Source of the DNA: Clostridia bacterium
GTDB lineage: Bacteria; Bacillota; Clostridia; Oscillospirales; SIG627
Assembly: GCA_017414535.1 (NCBI GenBank)
Contig: JAFQMA010000044.1
Coordinates: 1 to 53,124, forward strand
Length of the DNA: 53,124 bases
Direction: 5' to 3'
Part shown: piece after piece, positions 1 through 10,630 of the stretch
Position numbering within the stretch: position 1 is the first letter of the stretch
Layout of the letters: each line of letters opens with the position of its first letter
The notes under the pieces: generated by a model
Databases searched by the model: none
Told to the model about the DNA's origin: nothing
Seen by the model: the letters and a program-made list of their open reading frames with translations, nothing else
Position numbers and translations under genes: made by a program

Positions 1-758
1 GTACCACTGGTCTCGCCCATGTTACCGAAGGCCATCATCTGCACGTTAACGGCAGTGCCCCAGGAATAAGGAATGTCGTGGTCCATTCTGTAGATGTTGG
101 CGCGGGGGTTGTCCCAGGAACGGAATACGGCCTGAATAGCGGCGAAGAGCTGCTCCTTGGGATCGTCGGGGAAGTCGGTACCCAGCTGAGCCTTGTACTC
201 GGCCTTAAACTGGTTAGCCAGCTGCTCCAGATCCTCGGCAGTGAGCTCCAGGTCGGAAACAACGCCCTTCTGCTCCTTCATTTCATCGATGAGCTTCTCG
301 AAATACTTCTTGCCCACCTCCATAACAACGTCGGAGAACATCTGGATAAATCTTCTGTAGCAGTCCCAAGCCCATCTGGGATTGCCGGACTTTTCGGAAA
401 GAACGCGAACGACCTTCTCGTTGAGACCGAGGTTCAGGATGGTATCCATCATACCGGGCATGGAAGCGCGAGCACCGGAACGAACGGAAACGAGGAGAGG
501 ATTCTCCATATCACCGAACTTCTTACCGGTGACCTGCTCCATCTTACCGATGGTCTCCATGATCTCGGCACGGATCTCGGGATTGATCTGACGGCCGTCT
601 TCATAATACTGAGTGCAGGCTTCGGTAGAGATGGTGAAGCCCTGAGGTACGGGAAGACCGATCTTGGTCATCTCGGCAAGGTTAGCACCCTTTCCACCGA
701 GAAGGTTACGCATGGAAGCATCGCCTTCAGTGAAGAGATAACAAAACTTTTTGCTCAT
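1..758 (-). CDS. ppdK: Pyruvate, phosphate dikinase, N-terminal part (runs off the window)
   Basis: The minus strand from 758 reads an open frame to the window edge. It begins MSKKFCYLFTEGDASMRNLL, followed by the GGKGANLAEM motif and a VSVRSGARASMPGMMDTILN segment, all typical of the ATP-grasp nucleotide-binding domain of PPDK. The enzyme interconverts pyruvate, ATP and phosphate with PEP, AMP and pyrophosphate, and in anaerobes it often works in the glycolytic direction. Only about 252 of the family's usual roughly 870-900 residues are present, so the phosphohistidine and TIM-barrel domains are not seen. The ATG at 758-756 has a GGAGGAAAAACA ribosome binding site and its own promoter upstream. 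The edge, not a mutation, truncates it. Confidence 0.93.
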   Translation of the reverse strand, partial: MSKKFCYLFTEGDASMRNLLGGKGANLAEMTKIGLPVPQGFTISTEACTQYYEDGRQINPEIRAEIMETIGKMEQVTGKKFGDMENPLLVSVRSGARASMPGMMDTILNLGLNEKVVRVLSEKSGNPRWAWDCYRRFIQMFSDVVMEVGKKYFEKLIDEMKEQKGVVSDLELTAEDLEQLANQFKAEYKAQLGTDFPDDPKEQLFAAIQAVFRSWDNPRANIYRMDHDIPYSWGTAVNVQMMAFGNMGETSG

Positions 759-799
759 TGTTTTTCCTCCGTAGTTTTATCAAACATAATTTACAGGTT

Positions 800-828
800 A
801 TTTTAACATATTTAAAAAGATATTGCAA
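800..828 (-). promoter_or_regulatory. Sigma-A type promoter of ppdK
   Basis: On the minus strand TTGCAA (828-823) and TAAAAT (805-800) are separated by exactly 17 bases, with a TG dinucleotide just before the -10. It lies about 42 bases upstream of the ppdK ATG. Inferred from spacing and consensus only. Confidence 0.6.
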
Positions 829-875
829 GGAAAATGCTTTGGTTTTTGAAGAAAAAACTTAAAAAAACAATAAAT

Positions 876-1256
876 TTACCGTTTGTTAATATCGCCGTAG
901 GGAAACAGAAGATCAAAAAGTTCCTCATTGCGCTTCCCTCTTCCCAAAAGGTGGTTATAGCCGAATACGGCTTCCAGCCCCGTGGCCAGGCGATAGGAAT
1001 ACACATCGATATTGCGGGGGGCGGAATTGGCCTTGGCATTCTTTGCGCGGGTGAATACACCCTTCTCCTCCTCGGTAAGATGCTCCAGTCCCTGCTTTAC
1101 CGCAAGGCTTTGCTTTTCTGCGGTGACGTATGCCAGTGCAAGGTGATTGGCCTCGGCGCTGTTCTTGCTTTCCTTCATAACGCGAGAGCGAACCAGCACC
1201 TCCATGACCGCATCCCCGAGATAGGCCAGAAGCAGGGGCGAATCCAAAACGTCCAT
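876..1256 (-). CDS. mrnC: Mini-ribonuclease 3 (Mini-III)
   Basis: This 126-residue protein has the length and signature of Mini-III: an RNase III catalytic domain without the double-stranded RNA-binding domain. The N-terminus shows LAYLGDAVMEVLVRSRVM, the form of the RNase III signature found in this family. AKANSAPRNIDVYSYRLATG and EAVFGYNHLLG with the following acidic residues cover the rest of the active site. In Bacillus Mini-III matures 23S rRNA ends. The start at 1256 has an AAGGAGAAACCC ribosome binding site. The gene follows the terminator of the leucine-rich-repeat gene and precedes ppdK on the same strand. In many Bacillota mrnC sits beside cysS, which is not seen here. Confidence 0.9.
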   Translation of the reverse strand: MDVLDSPLLLAYLGDAVMEVLVRSRVMKESKNSAEANHLALAYVTAEKQSLAVKQGLEHLTEEEKGVFTRAKNAKANSAPRNIDVYSYRLATGLEAVFGYNHLLGRGKRNEELFDLLFPYGDINKR

Positions 1257-1272
1257 GGGTTTCTCCTTTCAT

Positions 1273-1297
1273 GAAAAAAGCAGGGACAAGCCCTGCT
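1273..1297 (-). terminator. Intrinsic terminator after the LRR gene
   Basis: On the minus strand AGCAGGG-CTTGT-CCCTGCT forms a 7-bp stem followed directly by a T-run (the A-run at 1274-1278 on the plus strand). It falls between the LRR stop at 1309 and the mrnC start at 1256. Confidence 0.8.
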
Positions 1298-1308
1298 TTT
1301 CGGTTTTG

Positions 1309-2622
1309 TTATTCAGCTGCGACGTCCTCGTCTTCTTCGGGAGCCTTATAGTCGTCTCCGGTGGAGACGGAGGTGATGGAGCAACCACCATTCTTCAGGT
1401 CATCCAGAGGAGCAAGATCCTTCACGGGGTTCTCGGACAGGAACAGGGTCTTGAGCTTCTCAAGCTTGGCAAGAGAGGTCACGTTATCGATCTTATTGGT
1501 GGTAAGATCGAGGCTGGTCAGTGCGGTGAGCGCCTCCAGAGCGGTAACGTCAACGATCTCGTTGTCGGAGAGGATCAGAGTCTCGAGCTTGGTCAGTGCC
1601 TTCAGCGCGGACACATCGGCGATCTCGTTCTGATCCAGAGACAGAGAGGTCAGCGCGGTAGCGCCCTCAATGCCGGTAAGGTCTGCGATCTTATTCTTGG
1701 AAAGCAGAAGAGTCTCGAGCTTGGTCAGTGCCTTAACGGCGGAAATATCGGTCAGCTCACAATCGGTCACGGACAGCGTGGTCAGAGCGGTCATGCCCTC
1801 TACGCCCTTGAGAGAGGTGAGCTTGTTCTCGCTGAGCACCAGCCCCTCCATAGCGGTAAGGCCGCTGAGGGACTCAAGAGTCTCGATCTCGTTATCCTGC
1901 AGAGACAGGTTAGTGAGCTTGGTCAGAGAAGACAGAGCGGAAACATCCTTAATACCGTTTTCGCCGGCGGAAAGCTGCTTGAGAGAGGTCATGGAGGAAA
2001 GGACGGAAAGATCGGAAATGCCGGTCTTGGTAATATCCAGGGTCTCCATAGCGGTCATGCCCTTCAGGAAGGTAGCGTCGGAAACGGCAACCTCGCTCAA
2101 ATCCAGCATCTTCAAATTCACCAGAGATGCGAGAGGAGCAAAATCGGTAAGCTTGGTATCGGTAATGACCAAATACTCAAGGCCGGTAAGGGGGGCAATA
2201 TCCTCAGCAGAAGCAATGGCATCGGGATCGCCGGAGAGATCCAGATACTTCAGACCCGTCAGCAGGGCAAGGTCAGCCTTGACGTCCTGCAGATCGGTGA
2301 GGATCTGCACGCCCGTGGCGGCGGAGGAGGGATCCTGATCCTCATCCAGCGCGGTGATGCAGGCATCGCCGCCGAAGGCAAGGGTATTGCCGCCTACGAA
2401 ATAGGCGTAGCGGATGGTAGCCAGATCCTCTTTGGTGATCTGACGGGGTTCTTTTTCAAAGTAGTCGCTCATGGCGGAGAGGAACACGGGATCCTCGATC
2501 AGGGTAGAGGTCTGATTAAAGGCACCGATGAAGATCAGTACAAGAAAAGCCACCAGAACGGCGCAGATCACGGAGAATCCGATGATCGTGCCCTTGTTCT
2601 TGGTTTTCGCGGTTTTTGCCAT
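1309..2622 (-). CDS. Membrane-anchored leucine-rich-repeat protein (internalin-type repeats)
   Basis: The 437-residue protein starts with a short basic N-terminus and one hydrophobic segment at about residues 14-34, with no lipobox, so it is probably anchored with the rest outside. From about residue 120 to 415 it carries roughly a dozen 22-residue repeats of the SDS22/internalin kind (pattern L..L..L.L..N.I.D...L..L). The last 100 repeat residues hold a nearly duplicated 44-residue unit beginning ALTKLETL. The C-terminus is acidic. Such repeats bind proteins or glycans, but the ligand cannot be told. The gene has its own promoter and terminator and so forms a single-gene unit between mtaB and mrnC. 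The ATG at 2622 follows GAAAGGATATTGAT. Confidence 0.85.
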   Translation of the reverse strand: MAKTAKTKNKGTIIGFSVICAVLVAFLVLIFIGAFNQTSTLIEDPVFLSAMSDYFEKEPRQITKEDLATIRYAYFVGGNTLAFGGDACITALDEDQDPSSAATGVQILTDLQDVKADLALLTGLKYLDLSGDPDAIASAEDIAPLTGLEYLVITDTKLTDFAPLASLVNLKMLDLSEVAVSDATFLKGMTAMETLDITKTGISDLSVLSSMTSLKQLSAGENGIKDVSALSSLTKLTNLSLQDNEIETLESLSGLTAMEGLVLSENKLTSLKGVEGMTALTTLSVTDCELTDISAVKALTKLETLLLSKNKIADLTGIEGATALTSLSLDQNEIADVSALKALTKLETLILSDNEIVDVTALEALTALTSLDLTTNKIDNVTSLAKLEKLKTLFLSENPVKDLAPLDDLKNGGCSITSVSTGDDYKAPEEDEDVAAE

Positions 2623-2657
2623 ATCAATATCCTTTCGTTGCGGAAATTTACTATTAT

Positions 2658-2675
2658 AATTTACAACTTTTTTGC

Positions 2676-2686
<11 letters not shown>
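2658..2686 (-). promoter_or_regulatory. Promoter of the LRR gene
   Basis: Minus strand TTGACA (2686-2681) and TAAATT (2663-2658) with a 17-base spacer. The -35 box lies just inside the 3' end of mtaB (stop codon 2678-2676), so the two genes abut closely. A TATAAT at 2657-2652 is too far from the -35 (22 bases) to be paired with it. Confidence 0.55.
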
Positions 2687-5307
<2,621 letters not shown>

Positions 5308-5314
5308 TTAGTAG

Positions 5315-5349
5315 AAAAAAAGGGGTACGCCCATCAAGACATACCCCTT
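5315..5349 (-). terminator. Terminator between rpmA and obgE
   Basis: On the minus strand AAGGGGTA (5349-5342) pairs with TACCCCTT (5327-5320) across a 14-base loop and is followed by a T-run (5319-5314). It lies 18 bases past the rpmA stop and may work as a partial attenuator for obgE. Confidence 0.65.
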
Positions 5350-5366
5350 AAATAATCTGTGCAGGA

Positions 5367-5645
5367 TCAGTCGCAGTAAACGCTGACCTTCTTCTTGCCG
5401 CCTGCCATGGGCTCGTACTTTACGGTACCTGCCTTCGTAGCGAACAGCGTATCGTCGGAACCGATGCCGACGTTCTGGCCGGGATGGATATGGGTGCCTC
5501 TCTGGCGAACGAGAATGTTGCCTGCGATGCAAGCCTGACCGTCAGCCTTCTTTACGCCCAATCTCTTGGACTCAGAATCTCTGCCGTTCTTGGTAGAACC
5601 AACACCTTTTTTGTGTGCAAAAAATTGCAAGCTGATTTGAATCAT
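5367..5645 (-). CDS. rpmA: 50S ribosomal protein L27 with cleavable N-terminal extension
   Basis: The 92-residue protein begins [20 protein letters not shown]. The segment LQFFA followed by HKKG is the Bacillota L27 extension that the Prp protease removes after FFA, exposing the conserved HKKG end that reaches the peptidyl-transferase centre. The rest ([35 protein letters not shown]) is canonical L27. It is third in the operon rplU-prp-rpmA, 16 bases after prp, with an AGAAAGGG ribosome binding site. Confidence 0.97.
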   Translation of the reverse strand: MIQISLQFFAHKKGVGSTKNGRDSESKRLGVKKADGQACIAGNILVRQRGTHIHPGQNVGIGSDDTLFATKAGTVKYEPMAGGKKKVSVYCD

Positions 5646-5661
5646 CGTAATACCCTTTCTA

Positions 5662-5988
5662 TTACTTTTCTGTTACCGTAAGATGGGCGGGATACTGCTT
5701 TGCCAGCTCCCGAAGCTGGATCAAATAGCCGCGAAGGACACCCTCAACGGCATCCGCTCGGGACGGCTCCACACTCTCTACGGTCATGGAAATATGCGCA
5801 TTTTCTTCCTCCACAAGGACCCTGCAACGGGCACCGAACACATCGGTGACGGTATTGACGCAAAGCTGCGTCATGGCGCTGACCGCGGCACAGAGCACAT
5901 CCTGCCCTGCATCGGCCAGTCCTGCATGACCTCGAGTGGAAAAGGACCGGATCTTGTTATCTCGGATAACAAAGTCCGCGCGAATCAT
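5662..5988 (-). CDS. prp: Ribosomal-processing cysteine protease Prp
   Basis: This 108-residue protein has the Prp signature: [22 protein letters not shown]. The catalytic His is in GHAG (about residue 21) and the catalytic Cys in DVLCAAVS (about residue 33). Prp cleaves the N-terminal extension of L27, whose gene follows directly. Its ATG overlaps the rplU stop as ATGA (TGA at 5987-5985), which indicates translational coupling. The gene order rplU-prp-rpmA is the standard one in Bacillota. Confidence 0.95.
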   Translation of the reverse strand: MIRADFVIRDNKIRSFSTRGHAGLADAGQDVLCAAVSAMTQLCVNTVTDVFGARCRVLVEEENAHISMTVESVEPSRADAVEGVLRGYLIQLRELAKQYPAHLTVTEK

Positions 5989-6299
5989 GCCTTGGCGATC
6001 TTGGTGATCTGAACCTTGGTGTAGGGCTGTCTGTGGCCCTGCTTCTTCTTCTCGTTCTTCTTAGCCTTGTAGCGAAGAATGACGATCTTCTTGTTTTTGC
6101 CGTTCTTAACAGCATTGGCTTCTACGTAAGCACCCTCGATCGCGGGAGCGCCTGCCTGGAAACCGGCCTCGTCGGAGATGGCAAGAACCTTATCAAACTT
6201 TACAGTCTCGCCGGCCTCAACATTCATCTTTTCGAGGAACACTACGTCGCCCTCGGAAACCTTGTACTGCTTTCCGCCAAATTCAAAAATAGCAAACAC
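5985..6299 (-). CDS. rplU: 50S ribosomal protein L21
   Basis: Starting at the GTG at 6299, the protein is 104 residues and begins (M)FAIFEFGGKQYKVSEGD, matching the usual L21 N-terminus. The C-terminus has the RYKAKKNEKKKQGHRQPYT block that contacts 23S rRNA. The frame is open upstream to 6347, but the longer form adds 16 residues unlike L21. AGAGAGGTG lies six bases before the GTG, which settles the start. It is the first gene of rplU-prp-rpmA. Confidence 0.95.
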   Translation of the reverse strand: MFAIFEFGGKQYKVSEGDVVFLEKMNVEAGETVKFDKVLAISDEAGFQAGAPAIEGAYVEANAVKNGKNKKIVILRYKAKKNEKKKQGHRQPYTKVQITKIAKA

Positions 6300-6376
6300 G
6301 AAAAGCACCTCTCTTTCTTTTATGTCTCGCTGTCGAAGGCAAAGCACGCGCTTTTTTCGGAGCCTTTTCCATGCGG
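6300..6376 (-). promoter_or_regulatory. 5' leader of the rplU-prp-rpmA operon, possible L21 leader
   Basis: About 75-80 bases lie between the predicted transcription start and the rplU GTG. Many Bacillota carry an autoregulatory L21 leader RNA of this size here. I cannot confirm the fold by eye, so the assignment rests on position only. Confidence 0.3.
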
Positions 6377-6382
6377 CCTTTC

Positions 6383-6412
6383 ATTTTAGCACGGATGAGG
6401 ATGGAATGTCAA
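6383..6412 (-). promoter_or_regulatory. Promoter of the rplU-prp-rpmA operon
   Basis: Minus strand TTGACA (6412-6407) and TAAAAT (6388-6383), 18-base spacer, with TGC before the -10 (extended -10). This is a strong match. Confidence 0.72.
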
Positions 6413-6473
6413 CCTTTTTTTACCGAAATGCGAAGGAATTCTCCCCTTCCGCAAAAAAGTTTTCAATTTGTTC

Positions 6474-6501
6474 AAAAAAATGCCTCACCCGAGGTGAGGC
6501 A
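6474..6501 (-). terminator. Intrinsic terminator of acpP
   Basis: On the minus strand TGCCTCACC-TCG-GGTGAGGCA forms a perfect 9-bp stem with a 3-base loop, followed by seven T's. It begins six bases after the acpP stop codon. Confidence 0.88.
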
Positions 6502-6507
6502 TTCCCG

Positions 6508-6735
6508 TCAGTCCTGATTCTCTTCAATGTACTGAGCAACGGCGCGGACCGTTTTCAATTTTACGACGTCCTCATCGGGAACGAGGATGTTGAATTCTTC
6601 TTCAAGGGTCATGAGCATATCGACCACGTCAAGGCTATCGGCACCCAGATCCTCGAGAATATTGGCATCGTCATCGATGTCGGCGGGATCCATGCGAAGA
6701 GCCTTGGCAAGCAGTTCTTTTACTTTTTCGATCAT
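6508..6735 (-). CDS. acpP: Acyl carrier protein
   Basis: This 75-residue acidic protein has the motif LEDLGADSLDVVDMLMTLEE. The Ser of DSL is the 4'-phosphopantetheine attachment site, and the four-helix length is exact for AcpP of type II fatty acid synthesis. It sits alone with its own near-consensus promoter and a strong terminator, not inside a fab cluster, so it could also serve another acyl pathway. The general fatty acid role is the simplest reading. An AAAGGAG site precedes the ATG at 6735. Confidence 0.94.
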   Translation of the reverse strand: MIEKVKELLAKALRMDPADIDDDANILEDLGADSLDVVDMLMTLEEEFNILVPDEDVVKLKTVRAVAQYIEENQD

Positions 6736-6779
6736 AAAAACTCCTTTTACGCTGAGCGTTTTTCAAAAAATGTATGCAT

Positions 6780-6808
6780 ATTCTACACGAAGAGGCTTTG
6801 CTTGTCAA
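6780..6808 (-). promoter_or_regulatory. Promoter of acpP
   Basis: Minus strand TTGACA (6808-6803) and TAGAAT (6785-6780) with a 17-base spacer. It lies in the 83-base gap after the asnB stop, so acpP can be expressed apart from asnB. Confidence 0.75.
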
Positions 6809-6818
6809 CCCTGATTTT

Positions 6819-8708
6819 TCACAGCTCCCCTGCCAGGCAGCGGGAAACGGTGGTGTCGCGGTCGGAAACGTACAGGCGGTACCAGGTAACGAATACAAGA
6901 AGCGTCCAAAGCTTTCTGTAGTTATCCGCCTTACCCTCGCGGTGATCCTCAAGAAGACGCAGCGCGGCATCGCGGTCGATGTATTCGGTACAGGTCATAT
7001 TTTCCAGAATATCCTTGGCCCAGCCGTAAAGCTCGTCCTTGAGCCACACGCGCACAGGGACGGGGTAGCCAAGCTTGGGACGGAGGAAGGTAGCCTCATC
7101 CACCAGATCTCGGAAAGCATCTCTTAAAATATATTTCGTGGTGCCGCGGGTGAGCTTATCTCCATCGGCAAGGCTCGAAGCCACGCGGAACACCTCCTTA
7201 TCTAGGAAGGGCACGCGAACCTCCAGCGAATGATACATGGAAAGGCGGTCTCCCTTCACCAGGATATCGCCGCGGATCCAGGAGCGCATATCCACGTATT
7301 GCATTCTTTGCATGGGCGTCATGCCCGCCTCCTTGGCGGCACGGTGGATCTCTTGCTCGGGCTCGTAAAAGTGCAGAGCGGGATCGTAAGTCTTAAGAAA
7401 GGCTTTCTTTTGCTTATCGCTGAATACGAAGGCATTACCGATATAACGCTCCTCCAGAGGGGTGGTACCGCGATAGAGGAGATTCTTGCCCTTTACGCAA
7501 TCGGGCAGAATGCGGGCAAGCCAAGCCAGAACGGAGCGAATGGGCGTGGGCAGGCCGTAAATGCGGGAGGAGAAGCGGGACTCGTCGTAGACCTTGTAGC
7601 CGCCGAACAGCTCGTCGGCGCCCTCTCCCGAAAGGACCACCTTCAAATGGCGGGCGGCCTCCTGGCAGACAAGATAAATCGCCACGGTGGAGGGGTCGGC
7701 TACGGGAAGATCCAGGCTCCAGACCACCTTTTCAAAGGCGTTTTTGAAATCCTCCACGTCGCGTACCACCTTGATATGGTCCACGTCCAGATGCCGGGTG
7801 ATGGCGGAGGCGTCGTCGATCTCGGAATAGCCCTTCACTCCAAAGGCAACGGTAAAGGCCTTAATGCCGGGATTGAGCTTGGAGGAAAGGGCGGTGATGA
7901 TGGCGGAATCAATGCCGCTGGAAAGGAAGGTGCCTACGGGCACGTCGGAGATCATATGGTACTTAACGCTTTCGGTGAGAGTCTCGCGCAGGAGCGCCTT
8001 TTTCTCCTCGTAGCTCTTTTCTCCGTCGGTACGGAAGATGGGATCGAAATAGCGCTCTACCTTGCATTCGCCCGTGACCCCGTCAAACACCAGGAAATGG
8101 CCTGCGGGCAGAATGGAAAGCCCGCCCGCAAATTCCTTGGCGGGCATATACTGGTAGGTAAAATAATGCTGTACCAGCTCCTTTTTCGTTTCAAAGCTCT
8201 CGTAGGAGGGATCGAATAAAAAGGCCTTGGCTTCGCTGGAAAAGGTAATCCCCTTCTCCGTGACACGGTAATACAGCGGCTTGATGCCGAAGGGGTCGCG
8301 GGCAAGCAGGAGCTTGCGGCTTTCCCGATCGAAGAAGGCGATGGCGAACATGCCGCGCAGACGGGTCAAGAAGGACGCGCCCTCCTTGCGATAGAGCTTG
8401 AGCATGATCTCCAGCTCGGAGGAGGTCACAAAGCTTTCGCCCTGCAGGGTCTCCTTCAATTCGCGATAATTATAGATCTCGCCGTTGAATACGCCCGTGA
8501 TCCTACCGTCGTCGGTCTCCTTGGGCTGACTGCCGCCGGAAAGATCGATAATGGAAAGGCGGCGAAAGGCAAAGGCGATCTCCCCTTCCGCCACAAGGCT
8601 GGATTCATCGGGCCCGCGGAAACGAATGGCATGACTCATGCGGGAAAGGTTCTCGCGATCCTCTCCGCACAGGCCGCCCGGCTGAAACATTCCTGCAAAT
8701 CCGCACAT
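6819..8708 (-). CDS. asnB: Asparagine synthase, glutamine-hydrolysing
   Basis: This 629-residue class II amidotransferase makes asparagine from aspartate, ATP and glutamine. MCGFAGMF places the catalytic Cys2 right after the initiator Met. The glutaminase domain runs to about residue 200 (RGPDESS, FNGEIYNY). The synthetase domain has the pyrophosphatase-loop motif FLSSGIDSAII at about residue 265 and LSGEGADELFGGY at about 360. The length fits AsnB. An AAAGGAG site sits 8 bases before the ATG. It follows a membrane-protein gene by 49 bases and may share its transcript. Confidence 0.95.
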   Translation of the reverse strand: MCGFAGMFQPGGLCGEDRENLSRMSHAIRFRGPDESSLVAEGEIAFAFRRLSIIDLSGGSQPKETDDGRITGVFNGEIYNYRELKETLQGESFVTSSELEIMLKLYRKEGASFLTRLRGMFAIAFFDRESRKLLLARDPFGIKPLYYRVTEKGITFSSEAKAFLFDPSYESFETKKELVQHYFTYQYMPAKEFAGGLSILPAGHFLVFDGVTGECKVERYFDPIFRTDGEKSYEEKKALLRETLTESVKYHMISDVPVGTFLSSGIDSAIITALSSKLNPGIKAFTVAFGVKGYSEIDDASAITRHLDVDHIKVVRDVEDFKNAFEKVVWSLDLPVADPSTVAIYLVCQEAARHLKVVLSGEGADELFGGYKVYDESRFSSRIYGLPTPIRSVLAWLARILPDCVKGKNLLYRGTTPLEERYIGNAFVFSDKQKKAFLKTYDPALHFYEPEQEIHRAAKEAGMTPMQRMQYVDMRSWIRGDILVKGDRLSMYHSLEVRVPFLDKEVFRVASSLADGDKLTRGTTKYILRDAFRDLVDEATFLRPKLGYPVPVRVWLKDELYGWAKDILENMTCTEYIDRDAALRLLEDHREGKADNYRKLWTLLVFVTWYRLYVSDRDTTVSRCLAGEL

Positions 8709-8757
8709 GGAATAAACTCCTTTAAACTTCTTTTACTCTGTCAAAACAGAGTCTGAA

Positions 8758-10014
8758 TTACATATATTTATATTCGACCTCGGCGCGCAGATCATCCGCC
8801 GTATCCTTATATACGTAAAGGATGAGCGCGTAGAAGATCCACACCGCGATGGCAAGAAGGGTCGGGGTCAAAATGCCGATATAGGCAAAAACTCCCTCTC
8901 CCAGCAGAACAGTGGCCGCCACAGACAGCAGAATAAGCTTTAAGCGTACGTTCTGTACAGTAAATTCCTTTGCCACGCGATAGGTGGAGAGCATAGCCAG
9001 AAGGAACAGCACAAGAGAGGCCAGCTGGCTGAGCACTGCCATGACGGAGGTCAGGAAAAACAAGGGGAAGACGGTCTCAAAGGGATCCATCACAAAGAGG
9101 CATACCACGCGATATACGAAGGGGATCACCGTGCCCCAGAGGCCTACGTGACGCAGAACGCGCTCTGCGGGACGGAGAGGACAAATCTCCTTCAGGGCGG
9201 AAAGGCCCCAAAAAACAAAGAGTCCAAACACGGGCTGAGGTAACAGGGACAGCCCCTCGGAATAAAAATCGAAGAGGAAGATCGATCCTACGAAAAAGCG
9301 GAAAAAGGCGTTTCGCACGGCAATGCGGATCCGCATATTTTGGTTTTTACCTACTTTTTCCTCATAATCCGCGCGAACGTTCTCACAGAAGACCGCGTCA
9401 CCCTTCAAGCGACGGGCATAGGCGGACAGCACGCGGAGGGTATAGATACCGAACACCAAAAGCACCACGACACAGGCAATAAAGAGAATGCTGCGAGTGA
9501 ACTGGAAATTGGAAACCATCTCGCTGTAATTCTCCACGTGGTCGGCATCGGAATCGATATGGGGATACAGCGCCGCCAAGCCCTGGGGGAGAAAATGACA
9601 GGTATGCTTTACGATAAAGAAGGAAATGAGAAAGCCGCGTACCACCTCGAAGCCCTTCAAGGTTCCCTCGCCGCCACGACGGGTGGCAAGATACTGAATG
9701 CCCTTTAACAGGTTATCGGCAAACATATAGGAGAGCCACAGATCCAGAACGAAAAAGACGAAGCTTGCCGTCAGACGGGTGGACTCAAACCGGGATGGGA
9801 TAACCATCAGAGTGGCAAAGAGCTTTGCCGAGGAGCTGATGGCCAAAAGGAAGGCCCAGCGGCGTGCCAAAGACAGTCGTTCCTCCAAATGGGAGCCCTT
9901 TTCCAGTGCGCGGGCGATCAACAGAAAGCCGATCAGATCGGGAAAGAGATCCAAGGTGACCAGCTCCGGATTGATCAGGAACAAAAAGCCGAAGAGAAAA
10001 AGACCTGTTTTCAT
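8758..10014 (-). CDS. Polytopic membrane protein of unknown function
   Basis: The 418-residue protein is almost entirely hydrophobic segments, I estimate eight to ten, with charged loops. No known family is recognised. Near the N-terminus LDLFPDLIGFLLIARALEKG closely parallels LDIFPDVLGFLLLFLGFRRL in the next upstream protein, so the two are probably paralogous at their N-termini. It starts 13 bases after that gene, with an AAAGGATG ribosome binding site before the ATG, and is co-directional with secA and asnB. It may be a transporter-like or regulatory integral membrane protein, but nothing in the sequence gives a substrate. Confidence 0.75.
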   Translation of the reverse strand: MKTGLFLFGFLFLINPELVTLDLFPDLIGFLLIARALEKGSHLEERLSLARRWAFLLAISSSAKLFATLMVIPSRFESTRLTASFVFFVLDLWLSYMFADNLLKGIQYLATRRGGEGTLKGFEVVRGFLISFFIVKHTCHFLPQGLAALYPHIDSDADHVENYSEMVSNFQFTRSILFIACVVVLLVFGIYTLRVLSAYARRLKGDAVFCENVRADYEEKVGKNQNMRIRIAVRNAFFRFFVGSIFLFDFYSEGLSLLPQPVFGLFVFWGLSALKEICPLRPAERVLRHVGLWGTVIPFVYRVVCLFVMDPFETVFPLFFLTSVMAVLSQLASLVLFLLAMLSTYRVAKEFTVQNVRLKLILLSVAATVLLGEGVFAYIGILTPTLLAIAVWIFYALILYVYKDTADDLRAEVEYKYM

Positions 10015-10027
10015 GCAACCATCCTTT

Positions 10028-10630
10028 CTATTCGGAAAGATCCGACAGTCTCAAGACACAGCGGAACAGACAAATGGCGCCGAACCAAACGAGGAACACC
10101 CAAAAAAGAAGCTCCAGCGTAACAAGGGTCGCGGTCACCGTGGCAAGCCCCTGAGGAGCAAAATTGCGCAGTGCCGTTGCCGCCAAATACAAGATTCCGT
10201 CCACCAAGGCAATACGAGGGAGAAAGCCGTGATGACCGGAAAGCTTCGGCTCACCGAGGCGAAAGGCCATAGCGGAGGTCTTTTGGAACAAGAGATAGGT
10301 AAAGGCAAGCTTTAAAAGGCGCATGCAGACATCCAGCGCGGTGGCGGCAAGACTCGCCTTTCCCGCCTCTCCGTAGAAAACGGAGAAAAACAGGGTGCCC
10401 TTCAGCAGCATCAGCACGGACAGAGGCAAAAGGAACAGAGTCGCTTTTTTGAGAAAAGCAAAATCCTCCCCCTTTTGGCAAAGCCTTCTGAATCCCAAAA
10501 ACAGAAGCAGAAAGCCCAAGACGTCGGGGAAAATATCCAAAAGGAGATAGCTTGCTCCTCCGCCCGCTACAAGGCCAATCTCAAAATCGTAAAGGAGCAT
10601 GAAGCCGATAAAAAGAAATCCAAAGCCCAT
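10028..10630 (-). CDS. Polytopic membrane protein of unknown function, coupled to secA
   Basis: The 200-residue protein has about five or six hydrophobic segments and starts [17 protein letters not shown]. The ATG at 10630 overlaps the secA stop by one base (TGATG) and has AAGGAGAA six bases before it, so it replaces the longer frame that opens at 10657. LDIFPDVLGFLL is shared with the downstream 418-residue protein. Its C-terminal FGAICLFRCVLRL resembles FGAVCLFRCLILRR of the small ORF at 13487-13714. Translational coupling to secA invites the guess of a link with secretion, but this is inference only. Confidence 0.75.
   Translation of the reverse strand: MGFGFLFIGFMLLYDFEIGLVAGGGASYLLLDIFPDVLGFLLLFLGFRRLCQKGEDFAFLKKATLFLLPLSVLMLLKGTLFFSVFYGEAGKASLAATALDVCMRLLKLAFTYLLFQKTSAMAFRLGEPKLSGHHGFLPRIALVDGILYLAATALRNFAPQGLATVTATLVTLELLFWVFLVWFGAICLFRCVLRLSDLSE

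Noticed and set aside
8735..8752. ACTCTG-TCAAAA-CAGAGT hairpin between a membrane protein gene and asnB
   Set aside because: Only six base pairs and no T-run on the minus strand where the genes are read, so not called a terminator.
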